A stretch of 41,685 nt of DNA from Oleispira sp963933055 (lineage in GTDB: Bacteria > Pseudomonadota > Gammaproteobacteria > Pseudomonadales > Oceanobacteraceae). Position numbers and translations under genes: made by a program. A model generated the notes under the pieces. The model was not told the origin of the DNA, searched no databases, and worked only from the letters and a program-made list of their open reading frames with translations. Shown piece by piece: positions 7,258-16,777 of the stretch. The stretch spans positions 1 through 41,685 of the forward strand of contig CAWVSY010000032.1 in assembly GCA_963933055.1 (NCBI GenBank). The letters run 5' to 3'. Each line of letters opens with the position of its first letter. Within the stretch, counting starts at the first letter, position 1.

Positions 7258-9747
7258 ATGAATAGTTTACCGATTGATTCTATCTTACCAGAATTAAATC
7301 AGGCCTTAAGCCAAAACAAAAACGTCATTTTATCCGCACAACCCGGCGCTGGTAAGACCACAAGAGTGCCACTTGCCTTATTAGACGCAGAATGGCTACG
7401 AAATAACGATGGCAGCTACCAAAAAATCATCATGCTCGAACCCCGCCGCATTGCCGCTCGCAATGCCGCACTCTACATGGCTAAAAGCCTAAACGAAGAT
7501 ATCGGCCAAACCGTCGGCTACAAAATGCGCCAAGATAGCAAGACAAGTCGCCATACTCGCATCGAAGTGATTACCGAAGGTATTTTAACCCGCTACCTAT
7601 TACAAGACCCAGAGCTCAGTAATATTGGCCTCATTATCTTTGACGAACATCATGAACGCTCTGTTAATACCGACCTTGGCCTAGCACTCAGCTTACAATG
7701 CCAAGAACTGTTCCGCGAAGACCTAAAGCTACTCGTCATGTCTGCGACCCTCGACAAAGAACCCTTAGAAAAACTGCTCAACGCCAGCACCCTATTCTGC
7801 CCAGGGCGTAGCTTCCCAATTGATCAATACTACGTTGGCTTTGACCCCAATAAACGACTCACTGACCAAATAACAAAAACTATCATCGCCTCATTACAAC
7901 AAGATGAAGGCAGCTTATTAGTATTCTTACCAGGTGTTCGCGAAATTCAATTTGTTCAGCAGCAACTGCAAACAGAACTGCAAAACGCTTCAAATATTAG
8001 TATCCACCCACTTTACGGACAGCTTTCAGATAAAGATCAGCAAGCCGCTATCCAAGCTGCTGAACAAGGCCAGCGTAAAATTGTACTCGCGACCAACATC
8101 GCCGAAAGCTCACTAACAATTGAAGGTATACGCATTGTTATCGACTCCGGATTAGAAAAGCAGCTTAATTATAATGCCCGCAGTGGCATGAACAGCTTAA
8201 CCACTAAAAAAATCAGCCAAGCCTCCGCCATACAACGAGCTGGCCGTGCAGGGCGCATCGAACCTGGAATATGCTACCGACTGTGGAGCGAGCAAGGGCA
8301 ACATGCACTAGAAACTCATAGCCCAGCTGAAATTAGCCGCATAGAACTCAGCGATCTTGTACTGAATGTCGCGCAATGGGGAGCTGAGATCGGCGAACTT
8401 GCATGGCTAACTCAGCCCCCCTCAAACTCTATTAAACAAGCTCAAACTCTCCTAAGAGACTTAGAACTATTAGACCCACAAGGGCAGATTTCTCAACACG
8501 GTGAAAATGCTAGCAAACTTGGCTTAACCCCAAGGTTTGGCCACATGCTGCTCAAGGCAAATGACAAACAAAGCCTTGAAGATGCTTGCCTACTGGCGGC
8601 ATTATTAACCGATACTCCCAAAGCGCTTAGAAATAACGACGATCTTAAGCGTTCGCTCAATCAACTGAAAAGCAATATCAAACAATATTCATCACAACTG
8701 CGCCAAGCCAAGGCTTGGCAGCAACAAGTCGAAAAATATAAGCCTGCGACTAAAATAAAAGAATGCTCACTCGCCCAATTACTTGCACTGGCCTTCCCTG
8801 ATCGAATCGCGCAACTGCGCACGGGCAGCGATAGCCAATATTTACTCAGCGCAGGCCGTGGCGCACAGCTTCACCCAAGCTCATCTTTAATAGGCTCCCC
8901 TTGGTTAGTCGTTAGCGATATTGAAGACAATCAACAAGGGGGTAGCCTAATTCGCAAAGCCATCGCCATCGATGAATACGAACTGCTCGAACTGTTTAAT
9001 CATCACATCGAAACTAAAAGTCATATTCAGTGGAATGCAAAAGGCCAGCTTATCGCCGAAGAACGCGACAGCCTTGGTGCCATCATTCTCAATCGCAAAA
9101 AGCTGACAGACCTGCGCGAGGATCAATGGTATCAAGCTTGGTTAAATTATTTTAATGATAACGGTATAAAGTCATTGAATTGGACGGATGAATGCCGCCA
9201 GCTTCAAGCACGTCTGCAGCTGGCTTTTCAGCATTTCCAACATTCAGACAATGCAACCACTTGGCCAGACTTCAGTAATGAAGCCCTTAGTCTTCATCTA
9301 GAATCTTGGTTAATGCCTTTGGTAGCACCATGTCGGTCTCAAAAATCGCTAAAAAATATCGATTTAAAACAAGCACTATTAAACCGTCTAGGTTGGAATA
9401 AAGTCAAAGAGTTCGAAGCTTTAGTTCCTGAAAAAATAGCCGTCCCCAGCGGCTCTCATTATAAAATTGATTACGCCCAATCCCCGCCAGTACTGGCGGT
9501 TAAACTGCAAGAGATGTTCGGCTATCAAGGTAAACCCAGCATTTGTAACGGCCAAATTTTGCTGATGTTGCATTTACTCTCACCGGCCAAAAAACCGTTG
9601 CAAATCACTCAAGACCTACCGCACTTTTGGAGTAGCAGCTATTTGGAAGTACGCAAAGAAATGCGTGGTCGCTACCCAAAACATCCTTGGCCAGAAGATC
9701 CTATGAAGACTGAAGCAACACGCTTTACTAAACACAAACGGTACTAA
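7258..9747 (+). CDS. hrpB: ATP-dependent helicase HrpB
   Basis: HrpB is a DExH-box superfamily-2 helicase of unclear cellular role. The 829 residues show motif I GAGKTT at 30-35, motif II DEHH at 129-132 followed by ERS, motif III SAT at 162-164, TNIAESSLTI from 279, and motif VI QRAGRAGR at 326-333. The helicase-associated region follows, with the HrpB C-terminal domain ending in the usual RYPKHPWPEDP signature. HrpB proteins usually carry DEFH in motif II, so DEHH is a small departure. Length is normal. The region from 9748 to 9884 downstream shows no clear terminator. Confidence 0.95.
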   Translation: MNSLPIDSILPELNQALSQNKNVILSAQPGAGKTTRVPLALLDAEWLRNNDGSYQKIIMLEPRRIAARNAALYMAKSLNEDIGQTVGYKMRQDSKTSRHTRIEVITEGILTRYLLQDPELSNIGLIIFDEHHERSVNTDLGLALSLQCQELFREDLKLLVMSATLDKEPLEKLLNASTLFCPGRSFPIDQYYVGFDPNKRLTDQITKTIIASLQQDEGSLLVFLPGVREIQFVQQQLQTELQNASNISIHPLYGQLSDKDQQAAIQAAEQGQRKIVLATNIAESSLTIEGIRIVIDSGLEKQLNYNARSGMNSLTTKKISQASAIQRAGRAGRIEPGICYRLWSEQGQHALETHSPAEISRIELSDLVLNVAQWGAEIGELAWLTQPPSNSIKQAQTLLRDLELLDPQGQISQHGENASKLGLTPRFGHMLLKANDKQSLEDACLLAALLTDTPKALRNNDDLKRSLNQLKSNIKQYSSQLRQAKAWQQQVEKYKPATKIKECSLAQLLALAFPDRIAQLRTGSDSQYLLSAGRGAQLHPSSSLIGSPWLVVSDIEDNQQGGSLIRKAIAIDEYELLELFNHHIETKSHIQWNAKGQLIAEERDSLGAIILNRKKLTDLREDQWYQAWLNYFNDNGIKSLNWTDECRQLQARLQLAFQHFQHSDNATTWPDFSNEALSLHLESWLMPLVAPCRSQKSLKNIDLKQALLNRLGWNKVKEFEALVPEKIAVPSGSHYKIDYAQSPPVLAVKLQEMFGYQGKPSICNGQILLMLHLLSPAKKPLQITQDLPHFWSSSYLEVRKEMRGRYPKHPWPEDPMKTEATRFTKHKRY

Positions 9748-9884
9748 GATGAAATGGCTTCGTTAACCTGGCATGATGGATAGCAAACTTTTTAAATATT
9801 TTATCTTTTAACGAGGAATAACTAAGGAAAATTTATATTGTTCACATATACTATTAAAGTGACCCAATAATTAGATAGTCTTAA

Positions 9885-12332
9885 ATGCCTTCAACTTTGC
9901 AGTTCATCGTTAAAACTCTTCTTTGCTGCTTAATGCTGACCACGAGTATTATCAGTATGGCGAATGTGCCTGCAATAATTCTTGATCAAAATAGTAAACA
10001 AATCGCTCTTGGACATCATGCTTCTTACTTAGAAGATATTGATGGCAATTATACACTTAGCGATATTATGAAACTCGATCAGTCTAACTTTGATCTACTG
10101 ACTGAAGAAAGCCTAAACAAAGGCTTTACCAATTCGACCTACTGGCTAAAATTTTCAATTCTCGATAAAACCCTCGATAGCCACAGTCAAAGCTGGAAGA
10201 TTGAAACGACTTATCCGTTACTCGATTATCTCGATATTTACATTTTAGATAAGGAAAATAACGTTGAGTATTTTAAAATGGGAGACGTCTATTTATACAA
10301 TGAAAGACCCGTCGCTCATCGTAATTTCATTATCTCAGTAACCCTTCAAGATAATGAGCAGAAAGATATTTATATTCGAGTGAATACCTCTAGCTCGATG
10401 CAAATCCCCGTATTCATTTGGCATCCAGATTACTTCTTTGAAGCACGCAGCGGTGAGCAATATGGCTTAGGCCTTTATTACGGCATGATGATGGTTATGT
10501 TTTTCTATAACTTTTTCTTATGGTTCAGCATCCGTGACTCAAACTACCTTTGGTATATTGGCTATCTAGCAGCGTTTTCATTATTGCAAGCCGCTACCAG
10601 TGGCTTAGGGTATCAATACTTATGGCCTAATCATCCTTGGATCGAAGGAATTGCACCGCCAGTCACCATTGCCCTAGTCGGAATATTTGGTATCTCGTTT
10701 ACCCGCCGTTTCTTACATACGCGTCAATATCACATTGTTGCAGATAACCTATTGCGCTTAGTTTTATATTTATCTTTAGTTGTTTTAGGCTTGGCCTTCA
10801 TTGCAGACACTGCCACCGTTATGGCATTAGCAAAGGTTGTTGTCGTTACCTTCCTATTATTTATTCTCTATGCGTCCGTTGCTATGCTATTAAGAGGTCA
10901 TAGGCAAGCACGATTTTTCTTAGCCGCTTGGGTATCATTAATTCTAGGTGGACTATTCACCATTGGCATGATGCTAGGCCTTTTTCCAAATACCTTCCTT
11001 ATGACTCACGCCAGTAAAATTGGCAGTGTCTTTGAAATAATATTGCTGTCATTTGCTCTTGCTGATCGCATTAAAGTTATCGAAAAAGAAAAGCAACTCA
11101 TCGAGCGACGTGCACAAAAAGAACTTGAGAGAACCAATAAAAAATTAGCCGAAAATAACCGTTTAAAAGATGAATTCTTAGCGACGATCAGTCACGAATT
11201 CAGAACCCCCTTAAATGGTATTTTAGGATCCTTAGAGCTTGCCCAGCAAGAACAGCATGCCGACATTGCCCCTCATATTGCGACAGCCAAAGGCAGTACC
11301 GATGAAATGCTAAGTTTGGTCGACCAAGTACTTAGCTATACCGAACTGCAATCTGGCAACTTTATTATTAACGCTGAACCCATTAACCTTTCTGATACAT
11401 TAGTAGAATTAACCAGAAAAATTAATCAACAATGCATCAATAAAAATATCGATTTTTCCATCGATAATCATGCGCGCAATCCACAAACCATCATTGCCGA
11501 CAAAAAACGCCTACATCAAGCGCTTATCCCTATTTTTGATAATGCCATTAAGTTTACCGATAAAGGACATATCACCTTAAGTGCACAAATTAAATTCATC
11601 GCCGAAAAGTACGTATTGGTATTAAAAGTTGAAGATACAGGGATTGGTATTGATAAACATAAGCAAGAAAATATTCTAGATGCATTTACCCAAGCCGATG
11701 GCTCATTTTCTAGACAATATGGTGGCTTAGGAATAGGACTTTCATTAGTGAAAGCCTTATGTTCAAAATTAGGGGGAACCATTTGTCTTTCGAGTGAAAT
11801 TCACTACGGAACATTGGTCGCTATTTCATTGCCCATCGATATTCCTCATCAGGTATTGTCCGCAGCGCCGCAAAAAGATAACTCTGAATCAAATAAGGCA
11901 AAAGGCATTAAAGAACATGCGCGAGTGCTGATTGTTGAAGATAATCACATCAACCAGGTTGTCTTAAAAACGATGCTGCAGAGACTTAATATCGATACCG
12001 AGACCGCTGATCATGGTATAAAAGCGCTCTCGATTTTAGAAGAATCTCGGATAAACAATAGTCCGATCGATTTGATATTAATGGACTGTCAGATGCCCAT
12101 TATGGATGGCTTTGAGGCTACTCGAAACATTCGTAATTCATCTCAAGACTATGCGAATGTTCCCATTATTGCTGTTACGGCAAACGCATTATCAAGCGAT
12201 AGAGAGCGTTGCCTACAATCTGGTATGAGTGATTATTTAAGCAAGCCTTTTCAACTTGATGACATTCGCGAGAAACTACAAGCTTGGCTGCCTCAACAAA
12301 CTCAGGACGAAAGTGAAAACCCGTCCCACTAG
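9885..12332 (+). CDS. 7TMR-DISM hybrid sensor histidine kinase with receiver domain
   Basis: An 815-residue membrane sensor. Order: signal peptide (1-27); periplasmic beta-sandwich typical of the 7TMR-DISM extracellular domain (30-185, with STYWLKFSI); seven membrane helices (about 193-395); coiled coil (395-428); HisKA with phospho-accepting H437 in SHEFRTPLNGIL; ATPase domain with N553 in FDNAIKFT, DTGIGI at 584-589 and GGLGIGLS at 613-620; and a C-terminal receiver with D686, phospho-acceptor D734 in LMDCQMPIMDG, and K787. All catalytic residues are present. The extracellular domain of this class is thought to bind carbohydrate-like or other small ligands. No response regulator or Hpt gene is adjacent, so the partner is unknown. 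Its TAG stop overlaps that of the convergent permease gene. Confidence 0.94.
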   Translation: MPSTLQFIVKTLLCCLMLTTSIISMANVPAIILDQNSKQIALGHHASYLEDIDGNYTLSDIMKLDQSNFDLLTEESLNKGFTNSTYWLKFSILDKTLDSHSQSWKIETTYPLLDYLDIYILDKENNVEYFKMGDVYLYNERPVAHRNFIISVTLQDNEQKDIYIRVNTSSSMQIPVFIWHPDYFFEARSGEQYGLGLYYGMMMVMFFYNFFLWFSIRDSNYLWYIGYLAAFSLLQAATSGLGYQYLWPNHPWIEGIAPPVTIALVGIFGISFTRRFLHTRQYHIVADNLLRLVLYLSLVVLGLAFIADTATVMALAKVVVVTFLLFILYASVAMLLRGHRQARFFLAAWVSLILGGLFTIGMMLGLFPNTFLMTHASKIGSVFEIILLSFALADRIKVIEKEKQLIERRAQKELERTNKKLAENNRLKDEFLATISHEFRTPLNGILGSLELAQQEQHADIAPHIATAKGSTDEMLSLVDQVLSYTELQSGNFIINAEPINLSDTLVELTRKINQQCINKNIDFSIDNHARNPQTIIADKKRLHQALIPIFDNAIKFTDKGHITLSAQIKFIAEKYVLVLKVEDTGIGIDKHKQENILDAFTQADGSFSRQYGGLGIGLSLVKALCSKLGGTICLSSEIHYGTLVAISLPIDIPHQVLSAAPQKDNSESNKAKGIKEHARVLIVEDNHINQVVLKTMLQRLNIDTETADHGIKALSILEESRINNSPIDLILMDCQMPIMDGFEATRNIRNSSQDYANVPIIAVTANALSSDRERCLQSGMSDYLSKPFQLDDIREKLQAWLPQQTQDESENPSH

Positions 12333-13084
12333 CCGATCAATAGCTTAGCCGCGACCAATAAAGTAACCAACTCATAGCAGCGCTTAATCCAAATACTGCC
12401 CACCACAATAGAGCTGTGGGCACCTAAATAACCTCCCACCAAAGAGCCGCATAATAAAGCGGGCAACCAATCCCACTTTACTTCGGCAAACCACGTCATG
12501 GTCAAAGCGCCAGAAGCATTCCAGCCAAGCCCTACCGCAATCAGTGTATGCGCAACGGCTAAGCGATAACTTAAACCAAACCAATACACCAGCCATAATG
12601 TTACAAAAAGCCCACTACCCGCAGACAAAGCCCCATTCGCAATGCCAATAAAAAAGAGGCCGAACGCCCCAATAACAATCCCTTTGCCATCTCTATGAAG
12701 TGGTTTAGCGACCAAGCCCAAATCCGATTGAACGATCGAATAAAGCGCAAGCGCAAGCGTCAGCAACCCCAATACAATTTCAGCTAAGCGATCATCAATA
12801 TCAATAATGGCGTAAGCCCCTAGAACAACACCAGGAATACCCGCCAGTAAAATAAGCGCTAACAAACGCATTGAACTATGCTTTTCTTTTAAATGTCTAA
12901 TCGTTGCCCCAATACCAAGCGCCACGGTTGCAATCTTATGGGTTGCCAGCGCAAGCGAAAATGGCAGCCCCATAAAGATTAAAATCGGTAATTGAATCAA
13001 GCCTGCCCCACCTCCGGACAAGGCTGAAAACCAATTAGCAATAACGGCAATTACAAATAGCAATAAATGTTGGGTATAATCCAT
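12329..13084 (-). CDS. TauE/SafE family membrane permease
   Basis: A 251-residue, almost wholly hydrophobic protein with about eight membrane helices arranged as two similar halves. Each half begins with a glycine-rich signature: SALSGGGAGLIQLP (20-33) and NGALSAGSGLFVT (150-162), followed by a histidine in ALATHK (49) and AVAHTL (179). This is typical of the TauE/SafE (PF01925) family, proposed to export sulfite, sulfoacetate or related anions. The substrate is not predictable. Its stop codon shares the CTAG at 12329-12332 with the stop of the convergent kinase gene. Only 34 bases separate its start from the divergent glutaredoxin gene. Confidence 0.9.
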   Translation of the reverse strand: MDYTQHLLLFVIAVIANWFSALSGGGAGLIQLPILIFMGLPFSLALATHKIATVALGIGATIRHLKEKHSSMRLLALILLAGIPGVVLGAYAIIDIDDRLAEIVLGLLTLALALYSIVQSDLGLVAKPLHRDGKGIVIGAFGLFFIGIANGALSAGSGLFVTLWLVYWFGLSYRLAVAHTLIAVGLGWNASGALTMTWFAEVKWDWLPALLCGSLVGGYLGAHSSIVVGSIWIKRCYELVTLLVAAKLLIG

Positions 13085-13118
13085 AAAATCGTTTTAATAC
13101 TTATAGGTTGTAAAAGTC

Positions 13119-13385
13119 ATGACACGCAAAAAACCAGAAAATACTACTCAATATTCACTTTATTATTACGATTCTTGCCCATTCTGTGCACGCGTTTTAC
13201 GCTCACTGAATCAGGTGAAGGTAGACGTTGAATTACGCAACGTGATGTCTGACTCAAACCATCGCTCAGCGCTACAACAAGCCACTGGGCGCACTACCGT
13301 TCCTTGCTTGCGCATTGATAACGGCACAGACAGTGAATGGATGTTTGAGTCGATGGATATTATGCGTTTTTTACAGTCTTTATAA
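13119..13385 (+). CDS. Glutaredoxin-family thiol-disulfide protein
   Basis: An 88-residue cytoplasmic protein with a thioredoxin fold. The dithiol active site is C20-P-F-C23 in YYDSCPFCARVL. The cis-proline loop is TTVPCLRI (59-66) and the C-terminal helix carries SMDIMRFL. Known glutaredoxins carry CPYC or CPFC here and use glutathione. The E-S-x-x-I-x-x-F/Y-L ending is also seen in glutathione S-transferase N-terminal domains, so a GST-like glutaredoxin is possible. Its 3' end overlaps the convergent riboflavin synthase gene by 26 bases. Confidence 0.9.
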   Translation: MTRKKPENTTQYSLYYYDSCPFCARVLRSLNQVKVDVELRNVMSDSNHRSALQQATGRTTVPCLRIDNGTDSEWMFESMDIMRFLQSL

Positions 13386-14016
13386 GCTCTGCTAACTGAC
13401 CAGATGCCATTAATTCTTTAATGGTATCCACGGTTGCTTGTGTGCTCGGATCGATTTCTAAATTGATTCGATCGCCAATTTGAGTCTCGCCAAATGTAGT
13501 AACATCTCGAGTTTCAGGAATTAAATATACGCAAAACGTATCATCCGTCACTTCCGCAATGGTTAAACTACAGCCATTTAAACCAACAAAGCCTTTATTC
13601 AATAAATAAGGACGTAAGGCCTCGGGACGCTCAAAAACAATTTGCATATTCAAATCATCTTTTACAACATCCAATACTCGCACGCAGCCAAAGATATGAC
13701 CCGATACAACATGGCCGCCAATTTCATCACCAAAACGGGCTGCGCGTTCAATATTGACCGCATCACCTACTGTTAAATCAGAAAGATTGGTTAGCTTTAA
13801 GGTCTGAGCAATGGCATCAAAACTTACGGTAGCAGAACCATCAGAATGTTCATTCAACGTGCGTACCGTTAAACAAACACCATTTTGAGCAACAGAAGCA
13901 CCGAGCTTTAAGCCCTGAGCCATCGGCGCAGGAAAGGTATATACCAAACTCGCGAAATCCGTCTGTTTGTTTATTTCTTGTAAAACCAATTTTGTCTGAA
14001 CAATACCGCTAAACAT
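13360..14016 (-). CDS. ribE: Riboflavin synthase alpha subunit
   Basis: This enzyme dismutates two molecules of 6,7-dimethyl-8-ribityllumazine to riboflavin, the last step of riboflavin synthesis. The 218 residues start with the near-invariant MFSGIVQ and contain two homologous lumazine-binding domains (about 1-97 and 98-195). Signatures include GASVAQNGVCLTV in the first half and GGHVVSGHI and GFVGLNGCSLTI in the second. Size is normal. It is named ribC in E. coli and ribE elsewhere. No other riboflavin gene is adjacent. The stop at 13360-13362 lies inside the convergent glutaredoxin gene. Confidence 0.96.
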   Translation of the reverse strand: MFSGIVQTKLVLQEINKQTDFASLVYTFPAPMAQGLKLGASVAQNGVCLTVRTLNEHSDGSATVSFDAIAQTLKLTNLSDLTVGDAVNIERAARFGDEIGGHVVSGHIFGCVRVLDVVKDDLNMQIVFERPEALRPYLLNKGFVGLNGCSLTIAEVTDDTFCVYLIPETRDVTTFGETQIGDRINLEIDPSTQATVDTIKELMASGQLAELIKTVKNA

Positions 14017-14101
14017 GTTAGAAACCTACATCTACAACTTTTAGTCGCCCTATTATGCTCTATACTAAAGGTTAATAACATCGAATAAGAAACCTTCTAA
14101 T

Positions 14102-15286
14102 ATGACAGGGATTGATAAGAAAAAAATTGGTTTGATTCTATCAGGGGGAGGCGCTCGCGCGGCTTACCAAGTTGGGGTTTTAAAAGCGATCCATAGTATT
14201 TTGCCCAAAGATGCCTCCAATCCTTACGACATTATTGCTGGCACATCAGCAGGAGCGATCAATGGGGTTGCTTTAGCCAGCTATTCAGAAAACTACCGCA
14301 TCGGCATGCGTCATCTAGAGCGTATCTGGACCGGATTTAGTCCTGATCAAATTTATCGCACTGATTTTTTAGCCATAACCCGCTCGATATTACGTTTATT
14401 ACGAACAACGCTTATAGGCCGAAAATACAAACACGATACCGTATCTCTGCTAGATAATACGCCATTAAGAAACCTATTAAGCAAGGTTATTCAATTTGAT
14501 AATATTCAAAAAGCCATTGATAACGGTGCTCTTCATGCCATGTGCGTTACAGGGTCTGGATTAGAAAGTGGCGAGTCCGTTAGCTTTTTTCAAGGGCATT
14601 ACAGCATCGTTAACTGGCAACGCCATAGACGCATTGGCTACCGCTCACGCGTAGGCGTTGACCACCTTTTAGCCTCGTCTGCGATACCCATGATTTTTCC
14701 ATCCATTCAAATTAATAAAGAATATTATGCCGATGGCGCCGTACGTCAACTGGCCCCTATTAGCCCCGCCCTTCATTTAGGTGCCGAAAAAGTATTGGTA
14801 ATTGGTGTCAGTGGCGATGCTCATAAACGTAAAGAGAGTATCGAGGGCATGGGTTACCCTACCCCAGCAAAAATCATGGGGCATATGCTAAATGCCGCTT
14901 TCTTAGACAGTATGGAAACCGATGTTGAAAGACTTCAGCGCATTAATCGCACCGTTGATATGATTCCTGAAAATATTCGCACAAAGCATCGGATGGATTT
15001 AAAACCCATCGAACTGCTTGAAATCAACCCCAGCATATCACTCGATGACATTGCCGGACGTCATTCCCACGAATTACCCAAAGCACTGCGACTTTTCCTC
15101 GGTGGCAGTGGTAATAGCAGCCGTAATGGTTCAGGCATTTTGAGTTACTTGTTATTTTCTAGCGGCTTTTGCAAAGACCTAATTGCTTTAGGCTATAAAG
15201 ATGGCTTAGAAAGAAGAGCTGAAATTGAAGAGTTTTTCTCTGACCATATGCCAAATCAGGATGCTAAAGATAAAAAAAGCGCTTAA
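14102..15286 (+). CDS. Patatin-like phospholipase family protein
   Basis: A 394-residue serine hydrolase of the patatin family. It has the oxyanion loop GGGAR (15-19), the nucleophile S49 in GTSAGAING, and the catalytic aspartate D211 in the DGAVRQ motif, giving a complete Ser-Asp dyad. There is no signal peptide, so it is cytoplasmic or peripheral on the inner membrane. Family members hydrolyse phospholipids or other acyl esters; the substrate here is unknown. The C-terminal region (from about 300) is helical and less conserved. Its stop codon TAA (15284-15286) is inside the stem of a strong terminator. Confidence 0.92.
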   Translation: MTGIDKKKIGLILSGGGARAAYQVGVLKAIHSILPKDASNPYDIIAGTSAGAINGVALASYSENYRIGMRHLERIWTGFSPDQIYRTDFLAITRSILRLLRTTLIGRKYKHDTVSLLDNTPLRNLLSKVIQFDNIQKAIDNGALHAMCVTGSGLESGESVSFFQGHYSIVNWQRHRRIGYRSRVGVDHLLASSAIPMIFPSIQINKEYYADGAVRQLAPISPALHLGAEKVLVIGVSGDAHKRKESIEGMGYPTPAKIMGHMLNAAFLDSMETDVERLQRINRTVDMIPENIRTKHRMDLKPIELLEINPSISLDDIAGRHSHELPKALRLFLGGSGNSSRNGSGILSYLLFSSGFCKDLIALGYKDGLERRAEIEEFFSDHMPNQDAKDKKSA

Positions 15287-15309
15287 CGAATAATTCGTTA
15301 AGCGCTTTT
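15275..15309. terminator. Bidirectional terminator between patatin gene and trxB
   Basis: A perfect 16-base inverted repeat (AAAAGCGCTTAACGAA at 15275-15290, complement at 15294-15309) with a 3-base loop. A-tracts on one side and T-tracts on the other let it act for both convergent genes. It starts within the last codons of the patatin gene. Confidence 0.9.
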
Positions 15310-15353
15310 CTATAGTAGCTTAAATGGGAGGCCGTCATGCTAACCTCAGCCAA

Positions 15354-16310
15354 TTAGCCCTCTAAGTTGTCCAAATAACGCTCAGCATCAAGAGCCGCCA
15401 TACAGCCAGTTCCCGCAGATGTAATCGCTTGACGGTAGGTATGATCCATCACGTCGCCAGCAGCAAAAATACCTTCAATACTGGTTTGAGTGGCATTACC
15501 TTCAAGACCACTTTGGACTTTAATGTAACCACCGTTCATTTCTAACTGGCCATCAAAAATTTGTGTATTAGGTGAGTGACCAATTGCCACAAAAACACCC
15601 TCTAACGCAATATCTTCAGTCTCACCGGATTCACGATTTTTAATACGCATCCCCGTAACACCCATATTGTCACCCAATACTTCATCAAGCTCGCTATTCC
15701 ACTTAATCGTCACGTTACCGTTTTCTGCACGATCATTAATCTTGTCTTGCAAGATTTTTTCCGAACTAAACTTATCACGACGATGAACAACAACAACTTC
15801 TTCAGCAATATTTGCAAGATACAATGCTTCTTCAACAGCCGTATTACCACCACCAATAACAGCTACTTTCTTCTTACGATAGAAAAAACCATCACAAGTC
15901 GCACACGCTGAAACACCTTTACCTTTGAATGCTTCTTCGCTTTCTAGGCCTAAGTATTTAGCACTCGCACCGGTGCAGATGATCAAACTATCACAAGTAT
16001 ATTCACCAGAGCTGCCCTTTAGATAAAACGGGCGCTGGTTAAAATCTACTTCATCGATATGGTCGAATACAATTTCAGTATCAAAACGTTCAGCATGGGC
16101 TTTCATACGCTCCATCAATGCAGGACCTTGCAACCCTTCAACATCACCTGGCCAGTTATCGACCTCAGTTGTTGTGGTTAACTGACCACCCATCTGCATA
16201 CCAGTAATCATTACTGGATTTAGGTTTGCACGCGCAGCGTATACCGCCGCTGTGTAACCTGCAGGGCCAGAACCTAAAATTAATAACTTAATGTGTCTCG
16301 GGTTACTCAT
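15354..16310 (-). CDS. trxB: Thioredoxin reductase (NADPH)
   Basis: TrxB is an FAD flavoenzyme that reduces thioredoxin with NADPH. I place the start at the ATG at 16310, giving 318 residues and an N-terminus (MSNPRHIKLLILG) equal in length to that of E. coli TrxB. A TTG two codons upstream (16316) sits at a tighter distance from GGAG (complement of 16322-16325) and cannot be excluded. FAD-binding GSGPAGYTAA is at 13-22, the redox site is C136-A-T-C139, and the NADPH site is GGGNTAVEEA (153-162) with HRRD at 176-179. A C-terminal GDVMD motif completes the FAD site. Confidence 0.96.
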   Translation of the reverse strand: MSNPRHIKLLILGSGPAGYTAAVYAARANLNPVMITGMQMGGQLTTTTEVDNWPGDVEGLQGPALMERMKAHAERFDTEIVFDHIDEVDFNQRPFYLKGSSGEYTCDSLIICTGASAKYLGLESEEAFKGKGVSACATCDGFFYRKKKVAVIGGGNTAVEEALYLANIAEEVVVVHRRDKFSSEKILQDKINDRAENGNVTIKWNSELDEVLGDNMGVTGMRIKNRESGETEDIALEGVFVAIGHSPNTQIFDGQLEMNGGYIKVQSGLEGNATQTSIEGIFAAGDVMDHTYRQAITSAGTGCMAALDAERYLDNLEG

Positions 16311-16316
16311 GAGCAA

Positions 16317-16777
16317 TAAATCTCCAAAAGATTCCTCAAATACATAAGAGGAATAACGATACTAGAACTATTCAATAATATGGGGAGATTATAGGCGAAT
16401 TAAAGTACCGATGGCATAGCAATAAATCAAATGGTGCAAAATTAACGATTTAATTGCACCTACTCGCGTTTAAGCATTAGCAATAACGGCAATGTAAAGA
16501 TGCCCATTTGAATCATACGCTGCTTCAATCCTGACTATACTCATTAATATACCCGTTAAAACATCCCTACTAGAAAGACAGGGTCAATTAACAAACGAAA
16601 ATTAAGAAACTTTACTGTTATATTTCAAACAGTTACGACGCAAAGCTATGTGTTTATAAGAAGTGACATAAACCCGTCATTGTACTGTTGAAAAGACACA
16701 GGCAGCATTAGTCAATACCCGTATTCTGGTATTCAAAATGCTAAAAATAATTAATTAGAATATAAGGCTCAATCACC
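16317..16777. other. 461-base intergenic region with trxB promoter candidate
   Basis: No convincing gene. On the minus strand a TATAAT (complement of 16388-16393) with ATGCCA (complement of 16412-16417) at 18 bases is a plausible trxB promoter. Nearer the next gene, AATACC at 16714-16719 and GGTATT at 16728-16733 form a short inverted repeat. An AAGG about ten bases before 16778 is the ribosome site of the downstream gene. I see nothing else that stands out. Confidence 0.4.

Noticed and set aside
9748..9884. CGTTAA and TTAACG as a hairpin after hrpB
   Set aside because: The arms are six bases and about 50 bases apart without a T-tract, too weak for a terminator.
16714..16733. AATACC-N8-GGTATT before the MshEN-like gene, similar to suf half-sites
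   Set aside because: Spacing differs from both suf operators and six-base half-sites arise often in AT-rich DNA, so I do not claim an Rrf2 regulator site.
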